A stretch of 64,000 nt of DNA, from NCBI GenBank assembly GCA_022820665.1, contig JAJEFB010000036.1:124001-188000 (forward strand), written 5' to 3'. The stretch is from Anaerolineae bacterium (lineage in GTDB: Bacteria; Chloroflexota; Anaerolineae; Aggregatilineales; Phototrophicaceae). The notes beneath the pieces were generated by a model. It was not told where the DNA came from and ran no database searches. It saw only the letters and a program-made list of their open reading frames with translations. Of the stretch, positions 1-8,792 are shown piece by piece. The first letter of the stretch is position 1, and each line of letters starts with the position of its first letter. A program made the position numbers and the translations under genes.

Positions 1-350
1 GCGAAGCCTCTTATGGCTTGGGCGCGACCCGCTGGCAAACGATTTGGAATCAAGTGTTGCCGGCGGCTCTGCCCGGCATCATGACCGGTACGATCCTGTC
101 TGTCTCGCGCGCTGTAGGGGAAACAGCGCCCTTGATTGTCGTTGGCGCGGCGACCTTCCTGGTTACCGACCCAAGCAGTCCCTTCTCGCAATTCACGGCG
201 ATGCCGATCCAGATTTATCAGTGGACAGCGCGTCCACAGGGACAATTCGCCGATATTGCCGCCGCCGCCATCATCGTGCTGCTGGCATTGATGCTGACGC
301 TCAATGCCGCGGCTATCGTCCTGCGCAACCGCTATTCGATAAGGTTCTAA
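1..350 (+). CDS. pstA: Phosphate ABC transporter permease PstA (C-terminal part)
   Basis: The window opens inside this gene, which reads in frame from base 3; about 115 C-terminal residues are visible. They hold the cytoplasmic EAA loop ([11 protein letters not shown]), which docks on the ATPase, then the A-V-G-E-T-A-P-L motif typical of PstA, and a final hydrophobic segment before an R-N-R tail. PstA pairs with PstC to form the membrane channel of the high-affinity phosphate importer. The ATPase gene starts 3 bp after the stop, so the two are co-transcribed. pstS and pstC would lie upstream, outside the window. Assignment is firm from family motifs and context. Confidence 0.93.
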   Translation, partial: EASYGLGATRWQTIWNQVLPAALPGIMTGTILSVSRAVGETAPLIVVGAATFLVTDPSSPFSQFTAMPIQIYQWTARPQGQFADIAAAAIIVLLALMLTLNAAAIVLRNRYSIRF

Positions 351-353
351 GTC

Positions 354-1181
354 ATGGCTGTGCAAACAAACGAGCGCGTTCAGACCGATACCGACCTGGT
401 GATAGAGTTGCGGAATTGCAGCTTTTACTATGGCAGCTTCCGCGCGGTTGCCGATGTGAGCCTGCCGATCTATCGGAACAAGATCACCGCGCTGATTGGA
501 CCTTCCGGCTGTGGCAAGAGCACGGTCCTGCGCGGCATCAACCGTATGCTGGACCTAGTGGACGGAGCCCGTGTCGAGGGCGAAATCATATATCGCGGCA
601 AGAATCTTTATGACCACGAGGTTGACCCGGTAGAGGTTCGGCGGCGCATCGGCATGGTCTTTCAGAAACCCAATCCCTTTCCCAAGAGCATTTACGACAA
701 TGTCGCCTACGGACCCCGCTTGCTAGGCGTCAAGAAGAAGGGCATCCTGGACGAAATCGTCGAGCGCAGCCTGCGCGGCGCCTCGCTCTGGGACGAAGTC
801 AGCGGTGATCTGAACAAGTCGGGCTTGGCGCTTTCCGGCGGGCAGCAACAGCGCCTGTGCATCGCGCGCGCCATCGCAGTTGAGCCGGATGTGATCCTGA
901 TGGACGAGCCCTGCTCCGCGCTCGATCCTATAGCCACTCAGCGCATTGAAGAGCTGATGTGGGAATTGCAACGGGAATATACCATCGTCATCGTCACGCA
1001 CAATATGCAGCAGGCGCAGCGCGCCTCCGATTTCACTGCCTTCTACAATATCCGCAAGACAGTGGAAAACGGACACGAAGTCCGTTGGGGCGAGTTGGTC
1101 GAGTACGACGATACGGGCAAAGTCTTCAACAGCCCGACACAGCAAGAAACGGCTGATTACATCGCCGGGCGCTTTGGGTAG
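354..1181 (+). CDS. pstB: Phosphate ABC transporter ATP-binding protein PstB
   Basis: A 275-residue ABC ATPase that energises phosphate import. Walker A is GPSGCGKST (about residues 49-57), the Q-loop lies in [17 protein letters not shown], the signature is [14 protein letters not shown] and Walker B is [13 protein letters not shown], followed by the H-loop in [10 protein letters not shown]. The Q-K-P-N-P-F-P stretch and the full-length match are characteristic of PstB rather than of generic importers. It follows pstA with a 3-bp gap. A phoU gene often follows pstB but is absent here; a repeat element comes next instead. The ATG start is well placed and the assignment is secure. Confidence 0.96.
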   Translation: MAVQTNERVQTDTDLVIELRNCSFYYGSFRAVADVSLPIYRNKITALIGPSGCGKSTVLRGINRMLDLVDGARVEGEIIYRGKNLYDHEVDPVEVRRRIGMVFQKPNPFPKSIYDNVAYGPRLLGVKKKGILDEIVERSLRGASLWDEVSGDLNKSGLALSGGQQQRLCIARAIAVEPDVILMDEPCSALDPIATQRIEELMWELQREYTIVIVTHNMQQAQRASDFTAFYNIRKTVENGHEVRWGELVEYDDTGKVFNSPTQQETADYIAGRFG

Positions 1182-1210
1182 AGCTTAGGAATCATTTATC
1201 GAATGAAAAC

Positions 1211-1370
1211 GGGCGACTCACAGAGTCTGTTGAAAAACACCCCCCATCCCCGGCCCCTTCCCCCACAAGGAGGGAAGGGGAGCCTAAGTAACCCGTAATG
1301 ATTCTCTTTACGGGGGAGGGGTTGGGGTGGGGGTAAATGAGAATTTCAACAGAGTCCACAGAGTCGCCCC
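1211..1370. repeat. MITE-like element with long terminal inverted repeats
   Basis: The ends at 1211-1238 and 1341-1370 are inverted copies of each other: GGGCGACTC...CTGTTGAAA on the left matches the reverse complement of the right end over about 28 bp with a few mismatches. The centre has nested G/C-rich arms, including CCCCTTCCC against GGGAAGGGG (1254-1262 and 1272-1280) and CCCGTAA against TTACGGG. There is no open reading frame of note and no transposase nearby. It fills the gap between pstB and the convergent binding-protein gene and could also act as a transcription barrier. Confidence 0.6.
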
Positions 1371-1409
1371 TACATCTCGATTTAGTGGGCATTGCGCAAA
1401 TGGCCAGAG

Positions 1410-2618
1410 CTATTCGCTCGCAGCGTCCAACGCCGCTTGCTGCTCGGCGATCATTTCCTCTGTGCATTTGAGTGAGGCGAGGAAAGCCATGTCGCCTTCG
1501 AGGCGCTGTTCCAGGGGCAGTACCTTGCCTCGCCGGGCAACGGCTTGCAGCACCTGCGGCGATGCCTGCGCTATCGTACCGCCGCTCACCACAGTCGCCG
1601 CCCGCTTCATCAAATCTTCGGAAATCTCGACATCTTGCTCGTTTGCCGAATCCAGGTTGATCCCCAACAAATTGCTGCTGTCAACGTGAATCTTGGTGGA
1701 AGCGATATCAATGTCGCCGTTCAAGTGCCCAACCAGGATGACGCCGAGGTTGTCCCCGCGAGCGTCGTAGGATGCGAAGCCGGCGCCGACGGTTACGCCG
1801 GAAAAGATGGTGCCCATGCTGGGATGGAATACCGGGACGCTATTCTCATTGGCGACCCAGACAATGATGGGCAGCCCGGCCGCCGTCAAATAGTCACCCG
1901 AAACGAATAAAGCCCTGGCGCCGCGCTCAACCAAGCCTTCCGCCGCCGCAGTCAGGTCGGACAGTGAAGCGATGCCTGCTTCGATGACTTCAACACCTAT
2001 TCCCGTCGCTATTGTGGTGAATCTCTCGTAGGCATCTATGCCCGAGGTCAGCGAGGTGGCATACAAAAATCCGACGCGGTTGAGGTCGGGATCTTGCAAG
2101 CGGAAAGCCTCAAAGACCGGTTCATACTCGATCAAGGTCTCCGCGCCGCCGACGTGGTCGGGCTTGATACAAGATGAGTCGGCGATCCCGGCTCTATAAG
2201 GCGCGGAGACCGCGGTAAAGAGCACTACAGGCGGGTCATCCATATCGCTCGTGACAGTGGCCGCGACTTGGGCTACCGGCGCGTTAAGCGTGACCAATAC
2301 ATCCACATCGCGATCCAGTGCCGCGTCAACAATCAGGTTCACAGTGGGCAAATCGAAGCCGGCTTCGCCCCAATACACTGAAAGGTTTTCTCCCTCAAGG
2401 TTTTGGCGCTCTTCAAGCTGGCGGTTCTCTTCCGACGTGATAAAGCCATAGGACTCCAGCACATCCAGGATAGCGCCTTCGGTAATCCCCAGCGCGTCAC
2501 TGGGTCCAAAGCGCAGGATGGCGATGGCGGGATTGTCATCGCCTTGCGCGAATGCCCCTCCCGACAATGACGCCATCATAAACAGCAAAACGAATATCAG
2601 ACAAAGTCTTCTAAACAT
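1410..2618 (-). CDS. ABC_sub_bind-type solute-binding protein, paralog 1
   Basis: A Sec-exported binding protein of about 402 residues. It has a signal peptide (MFRRLCLIFVLLFMM...GAFAQ) and the two-lobed layout of the ABC_sub_bind (PF04392/TrpX-like) family, which binds amino acids or small organics. Shared landmarks with its two neighbours are YWGEAGFDLPTVN, PYRAGIADSSCIKPDHV, PVFHPSMG and LGINLDSA. The start at 2618 is preferred over an ATG 42 bp upstream because a GGAGG lies 9 bp before it and the signal peptide begins there. It is the last gene of a tandem set of three on the minus strand. No permease or ATPase of the same system is in the window. Ligand unknown. Confidence 0.85.
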   Translation of the reverse strand: MFRRLCLIFVLLFMMASLSGGAFAQGDDNPAIAILRFGPSDALGITEGAILDVLESYGFITSEENRQLEERQNLEGENLSVYWGEAGFDLPTVNLIVDAALDRDVDVLVTLNAPVAQVAATVTSDMDDPPVVLFTAVSAPYRAGIADSSCIKPDHVGGAETLIEYEPVFEAFRLQDPDLNRVGFLYATSLTSGIDAYERFTTIATGIGVEVIEAGIASLSDLTAAAEGLVERGARALFVSGDYLTAAGLPIIVWVANENSVPVFHPSMGTIFSGVTVGAGFASYDARGDNLGVILVGHLNGDIDIASTKIHVDSSNLLGINLDSANEQDVEISEDLMKRAATVVSGGTIAQASPQVLQAVARRGKVLPLEQRLEGDMAFLASLKCTEEMIAEQQAALDAASE

Positions 2619-2684
2619 CTCATCAAGCCTCCATACCGAACGATACATCACAGGACTCATAGACCCACAACATAAACTTACAGC

Positions 2685-4004
2685 TTATTCCCCGGCCGCG
2701 TGCAACTCCGCTTGCTGCTCGGCGATCATCTCCGGCGTGCATTGCAGGCTTTGCAGGAATTGCCTATCAGTTGCCATGTTTTCCGGCGACTTTCTCCCTT
2801 CAATCAGCATCATGTTGATCATCTCCGCCGCCTGCTGCTGCTCGCCTGACTGTGATGCCATGGCGCTTAAATCGACGTCCTGCAAATAAGCAGCCGCCAT
2901 TTGCTTGACCGCGTCAGTCGCGCCCATCGAATCCAGCAGTCGCAGCAGACCCAGCGGGGACATAATGGAATTGCCGTCTTGGACCACCATTTCCGCCATA
3001 TCTTCCAACTCAGGCGGTATTTCAATGCCCAAGGTATGCGCGACATCCAGATTGACGCCGACCGAGAGCCCGCTCCGGCTATCGATAGCCGTTGTCGCCA
3101 AGTCGAGATCGCCGTTCAAGTAGGCAGCCAGCATCAGACCGGTGCTGATGCCCTGCGTATAAAAATTGTAGAAGCCGGCGCCAATCGTCGCGCCCGCCAA
3201 AATAGAGCCCGGATGAGGATGGAAGACAGGTATCTGATTCTCGATGGCGACGGTTGCAATGATTGGCAGCCCAATAGCGACTGTATAATCAAAAGGCAGG
3301 ATAATTGCCTCGACGCCCTCGTTGGCCAGGCTTTGCGTGGCGCTGCGCAAATCACTAACGCTCGTTACCGCAGCGCTTTCGACTTCCATGCCCAGGGATT
3401 CGCCAATAGCGGCGATCGTCTCCGCGCCGTATATGCCACTCGCGTCATGCGACGAATAGATCAAGCCAAAGCGATTCAGCGCCGGATTCTGCAGCAAGAA
3501 AATCTGAAAAGCCTCTTCATAAGGCGGCACGGATTCTGACCCGCTGACATGAGCGGGTTTGACGCAAGGCGCGTCAGCCACCCCGGCGCGATAGGGACTG
3601 TAGACCGAGGAGAACAGAACGGGGGTGGGCTCGTCTTGGTCTAGTGTGGTGTTCAAAGCGATTTGCGTGACCGGAGTGGACAAGGTCAGCAGTATATCCG
3701 CGCCGCGGTCCAGCGCGTTTTCGACCATGATGCTGGCAGTTGGAAGATCGTAATTGGCATCTCCCCAAATAATGTTAATCTTCTCGCCTGATAAATCCTG
3801 TCGTTCACTCAGAAGCGCGCGTTCTTCCGCGTCAATCCATTCATATACGTGCAGCGTATCTATCACGGCGGTTTCCAAGCTGGTATCAGACAGGGATGGT
3901 CCTAAGCGCAGGACGGCGACGGTTGGCTTGCCGTCTTGCGCCATCGCCGCCGGCGCAAGCCAAAACGCCAATGCGAGGAGAGTTAACAAGCATTTTTTGA
4001 ACAT
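2685..4004 (-). CDS. ABC_sub_bind-type solute-binding protein, paralog 2
   Basis: A protein of about 439 residues of the same family as its two neighbours. Signal peptide: MFKKCLLTLLALAFW...AAMAQ. Lobe landmarks: IIWGDANYDLPTAS, PYRAGVADAPCVKPAHV and PVFHPHPGS. It is about 37 residues longer than paralog 1, mainly from a segment before the conserved end rich in Q, A and M (QLAAAYLQDV...EQQQAAEM region). Both proteins end with C-T-x-E-M-I-A-E-Q-Q-A. The ATG at 4004 has GGGAGG 8 bp upstream. It sits 66 bp from paralog 1, so the two are probably transcribed together. Ligand unknown; no transporter partner adjacent. Confidence 0.85.
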   Translation of the reverse strand: MFKKCLLTLLALAFWLAPAAMAQDGKPTVAVLRLGPSLSDTSLETAVIDTLHVYEWIDAEERALLSERQDLSGEKINIIWGDANYDLPTASIMVENALDRGADILLTLSTPVTQIALNTTLDQDEPTPVLFSSVYSPYRAGVADAPCVKPAHVSGSESVPPYEEAFQIFLLQNPALNRFGLIYSSHDASGIYGAETIAAIGESLGMEVESAAVTSVSDLRSATQSLANEGVEAIILPFDYTVAIGLPIIATVAIENQIPVFHPHPGSILAGATIGAGFYNFYTQGISTGLMLAAYLNGDLDLATTAIDSRSGLSVGVNLDVAHTLGIEIPPELEDMAEMVVQDGNSIMSPLGLLRLLDSMGATDAVKQMAAAYLQDVDLSAMASQSGEQQQAAEMINMMLIEGRKSPENMATDRQFLQSLQCTPEMIAEQQAELHAAGE

Positions 4005-4114
4005 TAGAACCGCCTCCCTGATTGCACGCTTGAAAGATACGCAGATAAGAATACATCCATCTATAAGCATATCACAGTTTTTGAATTCGCCGCCTCTTTG
4101 CGCGAAACTGGCGC

Positions 4115-4141
4115 AAAAAAAGGCAGCCTGCGCGGGCTGCC
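4115..4141 (-). terminator. Rho-independent terminator of the broken third paralog
   Basis: On the minus strand, GGCAGCC (4141-4135), a 6-base loop, then GGCTGCC (4128-4122) are followed at once by seven T residues (4121-4115). This is a textbook intrinsic terminator about 37 bp after the stop of the disrupted binding-protein gene. It separates that gene from paralog 2, which therefore needs its own promoter. Confidence 0.85.
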
Positions 4142-4177
4142 TCTTTCGATTGGGATTGCCCGGTCGCGGGCGGGGGT

Positions 4178-5374
4178 TTAGCCGCTCGCCGCGTCCAGCG
4201 CCGCTTGCTGCTCGGCGATCATTTCGTCAGTGCAATGCAAGGTAGCGAGCCAAGCCTGGTCGTCCGCCTGGCGTTGCTCCAGCGGGATGATTTTGCCGCG
4301 CCTCGCAATCGCCGCCAGTACGCCCGGGTCCAGCTTGGTTGTTCCGCCGCTCTCGATGACGGCGATGGCTTCATCCATCACCGCTTCGCTAATATCGACT
4401 CCCTGCGCTTCAGCCGAATCCAGATTGACGCCGACGTAGAAATCCCCGGTCGTGCCGATGCCGAGACGCGCAAGATCCACGTCGCCATTCAAATGCGCCG
4501 TCAGAATGCGCCCGAGATTGACGCCATTGGCGTACATTGGCGACGAGCCCGCGCCGATGGTAGCGCCGTAATAGATCGCGCTGAAGCTGGGATAGAATAC
4601 CGGCAAACCAATTTCGCTGGCGATTTCTGTGATGACGGGCAATCCGCTCGATGTGATTGAATCAAGCGGGAGCATGAGCGCGCCGACCCCGGCATCCACC
4701 AGGCTATTGGCGGCCAGGCGCAAATCCGACAAAGCGACCACTCCGGCTGTATGTATCTTGATGCCCAATGATTCAGCGGATTCCATTATCTGTTGAGCGC
4801 CGTATCGACCGGAGGCATCGCCGGTGCTATGGATCACGCCGACCCGCTCGATGTCTGGATCCTGCATGAGCAGCACGGAAAAGGCGTAATCGTAAGACAG
4901 CGCGGCGGACACTCCGGCGACATGATCCGGTTTCACGCAGGCAGCTTCGGCGGCGATGCCGCCCTCATAAGGCGTCGATACAAAGATCACCGGCGTCGGC
5001 ATATCCATTTCGCTGGTGATATGGACGGCAGCTTGGGTCACCGTCGCCCCATGCGTGATCAGCACGTCAACTTCTTTATCCAGCGCGTCTTCCAGCATTA
5101 AATTCACTGTCGGAAAATCAAAGCCAGCGTCGCCCCAATAGATCGTGATACGCTCGCCTTCTTAGTCGCGCCGCGCTTCGAAAATGCGGTTCTCCTCCGT
5201 CGAAATAAAGCCATAGGACTCCAGAACGTCGAGGATGGCGCCTTCGGTGATGTCGACGTTCGGCAGCGAACCGAAGCGCAGAATGGCGATGGTCGGGTTA
5301 TCGGCTTGCGCCATTGCCGCCGGCGCAAACGTAAGCGCCAATACAAACAAAGCTAATAGGCATTTTTTGAACAT
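4178..5374 (-). pseudogene. ABC_sub_bind-type solute-binding protein, paralog 3, interrupted by in-frame TAA
   Basis: Two pieces in the same frame make one full-length paralog. 5374-5165 encodes the signal peptide (MFKKCLLALFVLALTFA...MAQ) and first strands up to F-E-A-R-R-D. Then comes a TAA at 5164-5162, and the frame continues with EGERITIYWGDAGFDF into the rest of the protein, ending C-T-D-E-M-I-A-E-Q-Q-A. In paralogs 1 and 2 the stop position is leucine (CTT and TTA), so one T-to-A change from TTA explains it. An AGAGGAG ribosome site precedes the start and a good terminator follows, so the unit looks recently inactivated. Sequencing error or readthrough cannot be excluded. Confidence 0.8.
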
Positions 5375-5556
5375 TTCATGTCTCCTCTCGGTAAATATGA
5401 CTGGAAGTTCGCGCGTAATTCTTTCTTAATTATCCAGTATAATACGATTTTCTGAATCCGCCCGAAATGGCGCGAAGCTTGGGAGTCGGATATAGGATTG
5501 GCGCTCAAACTGCGTCATAATTATCTCGACATTCGACAAAGCGAAAGAAGCCCGGT

Positions 5557-6444
5557 TTGACCAAGATCAAGCGCATAGGCGTACTCGCGCATCCCTCGCG
5601 CCCGGATACGCACCCGGTCGCGCGGGATATCGCCAAGATCCTCAGTCAGCGCGGGATCGCGAATTGGCTTTACACGGTTTGGGATGAAGACAGCGTCGTA
5701 AACGATGTGGCGGAAGCCGATATTGTGATGGCCATCGGCGGTGATGGCGCCATGCTGCGCGCGGGACGTGTCTGCGCCGAACATGATGTGCCGGTTTTGG
5801 GAATCAATATGGGTTGGCTCGGTTTCCTGACCGAGATTGAAAGCCCTGACGATTGGCAAAGCGGGCTGGATCAATTGCTCTGCGGCGACTACTGGATTGA
5901 AGAACGCATGATGCTACGCGCGGCGCTGATGCAAGACAAGCACACCGAACTGAGCAGCCATAACGCGCTCAACGACGTCGTCATCAGCGGCAGCGTCTTC
6001 GGGCGCATGGTGCAGATCAACAGCTATATCGACAAACACTGGGCGACCACCTACAACGCCGATGCCTTGATCATCTCCACGCCGACTGGCTCGACGGCTT
6101 ATGCGCTGGCGACGGGTGGGCCAATCCTCCCGCCGGAACTGCGCAATATCCTGATGGTGCCAATGGCGCCGCATTTGAGTATGGAGCGGCCGATTGTTCT
6201 GTCGCGCGGCGCCGTGGTCGATATCGAGCCGACACGGGAAAACCGACATCAAGTCGTGCTGACCGTTGACGGGCGCGTGGTCGCGGAACTGTCGGAAAAC
6301 CAGCATATTTGTATCACTTCTGCCGAGCCGGTCAGCAAATTCGCGCGCCTGCGCGATCGAAATTACTTCTATCGCTCCCTGCTCGATCGGATGGAACCGC
6401 GCGTCAATCGTCACGGTCCGCGACGCATGACTTTCGACGAATAA
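5557..6444 (+). CDS. nadK: NAD kinase
   Basis: A 295-residue cytoplasmic enzyme that phosphorylates NAD to NADP using ATP or polyphosphate. It shows the diagnostic GGDGAMLR motif (from residue 61), INMGWLGFLT, the N-A-L-N-D-V-V-I segment and T-G-S-T-A-Y-A-L-A-T-G-G-P-I, which form the nucleotide site. Length fits the family. The start is a TTG with a weak purine stretch upstream; no in-frame ATG lies nearby before the conserved K-R-I-G-V-L strand. It is followed 35 bp on by a zinc-ribbon membrane protein and then recN; nadK-recN linkage is common in bacteria. Assignment secure, exact start less so. Confidence 0.94.
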   Translation: MTKIKRIGVLAHPSRPDTHPVARDIAKILSQRGIANWLYTVWDEDSVVNDVAEADIVMAIGGDGAMLRAGRVCAEHDVPVLGINMGWLGFLTEIESPDDWQSGLDQLLCGDYWIEERMMLRAALMQDKHTELSSHNALNDVVISGSVFGRMVQINSYIDKHWATTYNADALIISTPTGSTAYALATGGPILPPELRNILMVPMAPHLSMERPIVLSRGAVVDIEPTRENRHQVVLTVDGRVVAELSENQHICITSAEPVSKFARLRDRNYFYRSLLDRMEPRVNRHGPRRMTFDE

Positions 6445-6479
6445 CGGCCGCGAGCGAGTCAACAGGATACGAGGCAGCC

Positions 6480-6989
6480 ATGAGTGAAAACGCGCCGGAC
6501 ATCCCCTTCGACAGTGATATGCACTACTGCGCCGTACACCCCGAGCGTGATACCGAGTTGCGCTGCAACCGCTGTGAACGTTACATGTGCGTCGACTGTG
6601 CCAAAAGAACGCCGGTGGGCTACACTTGCCGCCAATGCGTGCGCAGCCACGAGAACAAGTTTTTCGAAGGAACCTCGCTGGACTATGCTATAGTCGCTGT
6701 GGTGAGCTTGATTGGCGGGGCGATCGCTGCCTTTGTCACCACGCTGCTTGGCGGGATTTTTCTCTTGGGCATCGTGATCGCGCCAGCGCTGGGGGGCATG
6801 ATCGCGCAGGTCGCCTTGCAAGTGACCGGCCGCAGGCGCGGGCGCTACAGCGGCGTCGCTTGCGCGGCTGGCGTACTGACAGGCGGCTTGGCCGCAGGGC
6901 TGCTTTTGACAGGTCTGGGAATCTTCACAGTGATTTATCTGGCGCTAGCTACGTCCGCCGCATTCGCCCGCTTCAAGGTGTCCATCTAA
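6480..6989 (+). CDS. Membrane protein with N-terminal B-box-like zinc-binding motif
   Basis: A 169-residue protein. Residues about 17-60 carry regularly spaced cysteines and histidines (CAVHP, CNRCERYMCVDC, CRQC, H), as in the short B-box/zinc-ribbon motif of bacterial membrane proteins. The rest is hydrophobic: three or four transmembrane helices rich in G and A, with a basic GRRRGRY loop between two of them. The GAGG in front of the ATG at 6480 decides the start over upstream in-frame codons. It lies between nadK and recN in the same direction with short gaps. Function is unknown; the zinc motif probably sits on the cytoplasmic face and may bind a partner. Confidence 0.8.
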   Translation: MSENAPDIPFDSDMHYCAVHPERDTELRCNRCERYMCVDCAKRTPVGYTCRQCVRSHENKFFEGTSLDYAIVAVVSLIGGAIAAFVTTLLGGIFLLGIVIAPALGGMIAQVALQVTGRRRGRYSGVACAAGVLTGGLAAGLLLTGLGIFTVIYLALATSAAFARFKVSI

Positions 6990-7016
6990 AACGGACGATG
7001 ACTTGACCGTTCATCC

Positions 7017-8762
7017 ATGTTAGAAGAACTGCGCATCAACAATTTTGCCATCATAGACGAGTTGGAGCTTTCCTTTGGTCCCGGCTTCAATGTCATCACC
7101 GGAGAAACGGGCGCCGGCAAGTCGATCCTGGTTGACGCCGTCGAACTGCTCCTCGGCGCTAAAGCCGATCCAGCCTTCGTCCGCAGCGGGACAGAGCGCT
7201 GCAGCATCGAAGGCTTCATCGCGCTGGACGGGCTCAATCGAAGAGCAATCGAGGCAGTGCTGGAGCGCGAAGATCTGCTTGATGAGGATACCGGATATCT
7301 CAGCATCCAGCGTGAGATACGTCAGCGCGGGCGCTCCAGCGCGCGCGTCAATGGTGTAGCCGTCAACTCCGCATTGTTGCGGGAGATCGGCCAGATGCTA
7401 TTCGATATCCATGGCCAAAGCGAACATCTGTCGCTGTTTCGCCCTCGGCATCATATTGATCTGCTCGATCGTTACGCGGATTTGCTGGATGTCCGCGATG
7501 GATTGGCAACGCTGGTGCAGGATTTGAGCGCTGCGCAAGGCGAGATAGTCCTGCTGCGCGAGGACACGGAGACATTAAAACGTCGAGCGGATCTGCTTCG
7601 TCACGAAATTCAAGAGATCAGCGCGGCCGCGTTGGCGCCCGACGAGGAAGCCAGTCTGCTAGCCCAACGACATCGCCTGGCCAACAGCGAGCAGCTTGCG
7701 ACGCTCGCGCGGGAATGCGCGCAACTGCTCAATGGCGACGATCGCGGCGCCGGGCTGCCGCTGGTCGACGGTTTGATGCAAGTAGCAGCCTCGCTGTCCA
7801 AGCTGGCGCAGATTGATGCCGACTTGAGTGACGAGCGCCTCTTGGCCGAGGACCTGACACAGGGGGCGCAAGATCTGGCCCTGACAATAGCGCGCTATGC
7901 CGACGAAATCGAATTCGATCCCGCCCGTTTGGATGAAGTGGAAGAAAGGCTGGAATTGATTCGCTCGCTCAAGCGGCGTTTTCAAGCGGCGGATATCGCC
8001 GGCATCTTGTCTTACGCGGACCAGGCGACGATTGAACTTGAGAACATTGACCAGAGCGAAGAACGCCTGGTTGAATTGCGGCTGCGGGAGCGGCGTTTGC
8101 TCCTTCAAATTGGCGATATCAGCCTGCGCCTGAGCCGGGCGCGCGCCGAGGCTGGAAGGGAACTTGCCGCAGCGGTCATGCGCGAACTTGGGGAATTGCG
8201 CATGGAGGGGACCCGCTTTGAGGCGCGTCTGGCGCAAGCAGAACACCCGTCGGGCTGCATCGTCGGCGACAAGCGCTACAAATTCGACGGCAAGGGCATG
8301 GACGATGTCGAATTCATGCTGAGCGCCAACCCCGGGCAGCCGCCGCTACCCCTGGCGAAAGTGGCCTCCGGCGGCGAAGCGGCGCGCATCATGCTGGCGC
8401 TGAAACGTGTGCTCACCGCCGCCGACCAGACACCGATACTGATTTTCGACGAAGTCGACCAGGGCATCGGCGGGCGCATCGGCGCCGTCGTCGGCGAGAA
8501 GCTCTGGGCCCTTTCGGGCGAGCACCAAGTCCTCTGCGTGACGCACCTGCCGCAATTGGCGGCTTACGCCGATATCCATTTCCGCGTCCATAAAGAAGTC
8601 GCGGGCGCGGGAGTGTCGACAAGGGTACAGGCGCTCCCGGACGATGACGCGCGCATCGGCGAATTGGCGGAGATGCTGGGTACGGCCGGCGCGGCGGGAC
8701 TGCAGTCAGCGCGGGAGTTGCTGGCGGCTGCGCGGGAGCGGAAGTTGGCGCTGGGACTATAA
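7017..8762 (+). CDS. recN: DNA repair protein RecN
   Basis: An SMC-like ATPase of 581 residues that acts early in double-strand-break repair, where it binds and clusters DNA ends. The N-terminal Walker A is GETGAGKS (about residues 29-36). It is followed by the RecN-typical DIHGQSEH segment, a long coiled-coil-forming middle, then the C-terminal ABC signature V-A-S-G-G-E-A-A-R and Walker B P-I-L-I-F-D-E-V-D-Q-G-I-G-G. Length and motif order match RecN and exclude SbcC/SMC. It is the third gene of the nadK group. The next gene starts 30 bp later. Confidence 0.95.
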   Translation: MLEELRINNFAIIDELELSFGPGFNVITGETGAGKSILVDAVELLLGAKADPAFVRSGTERCSIEGFIALDGLNRRAIEAVLEREDLLDEDTGYLSIQREIRQRGRSSARVNGVAVNSALLREIGQMLFDIHGQSEHLSLFRPRHHIDLLDRYADLLDVRDGLATLVQDLSAAQGEIVLLREDTETLKRRADLLRHEIQEISAAALAPDEEASLLAQRHRLANSEQLATLARECAQLLNGDDRGAGLPLVDGLMQVAASLSKLAQIDADLSDERLLAEDLTQGAQDLALTIARYADEIEFDPARLDEVEERLELIRSLKRRFQAADIAGILSYADQATIELENIDQSEERLVELRLRERRLLLQIGDISLRLSRARAEAGRELAAAVMRELGELRMEGTRFEARLAQAEHPSGCIVGDKRYKFDGKGMDDVEFMLSANPGQPPLPLAKVASGGEAARIMLALKRVLTAADQTPILIFDEVDQGIGGRIGAVVGEKLWALSGEHQVLCVTHLPQLAAYADIHFRVHKEVAGAGVSTRVQALPDDDARIGELAEMLGTAGAAGLQSARELLAAARERKLALGL

Positions 8763-8792
8763 TCTTACAAGTCTCACACTCTTGGGAGAGAA

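Noticed and set aside
5438..5443. TATAAT on the plus strand before nadK
   Set aside because: No matching -35 hexamer at 15-18 bp, and the nadK start is over 110 bp away, so it was not called a promoter.
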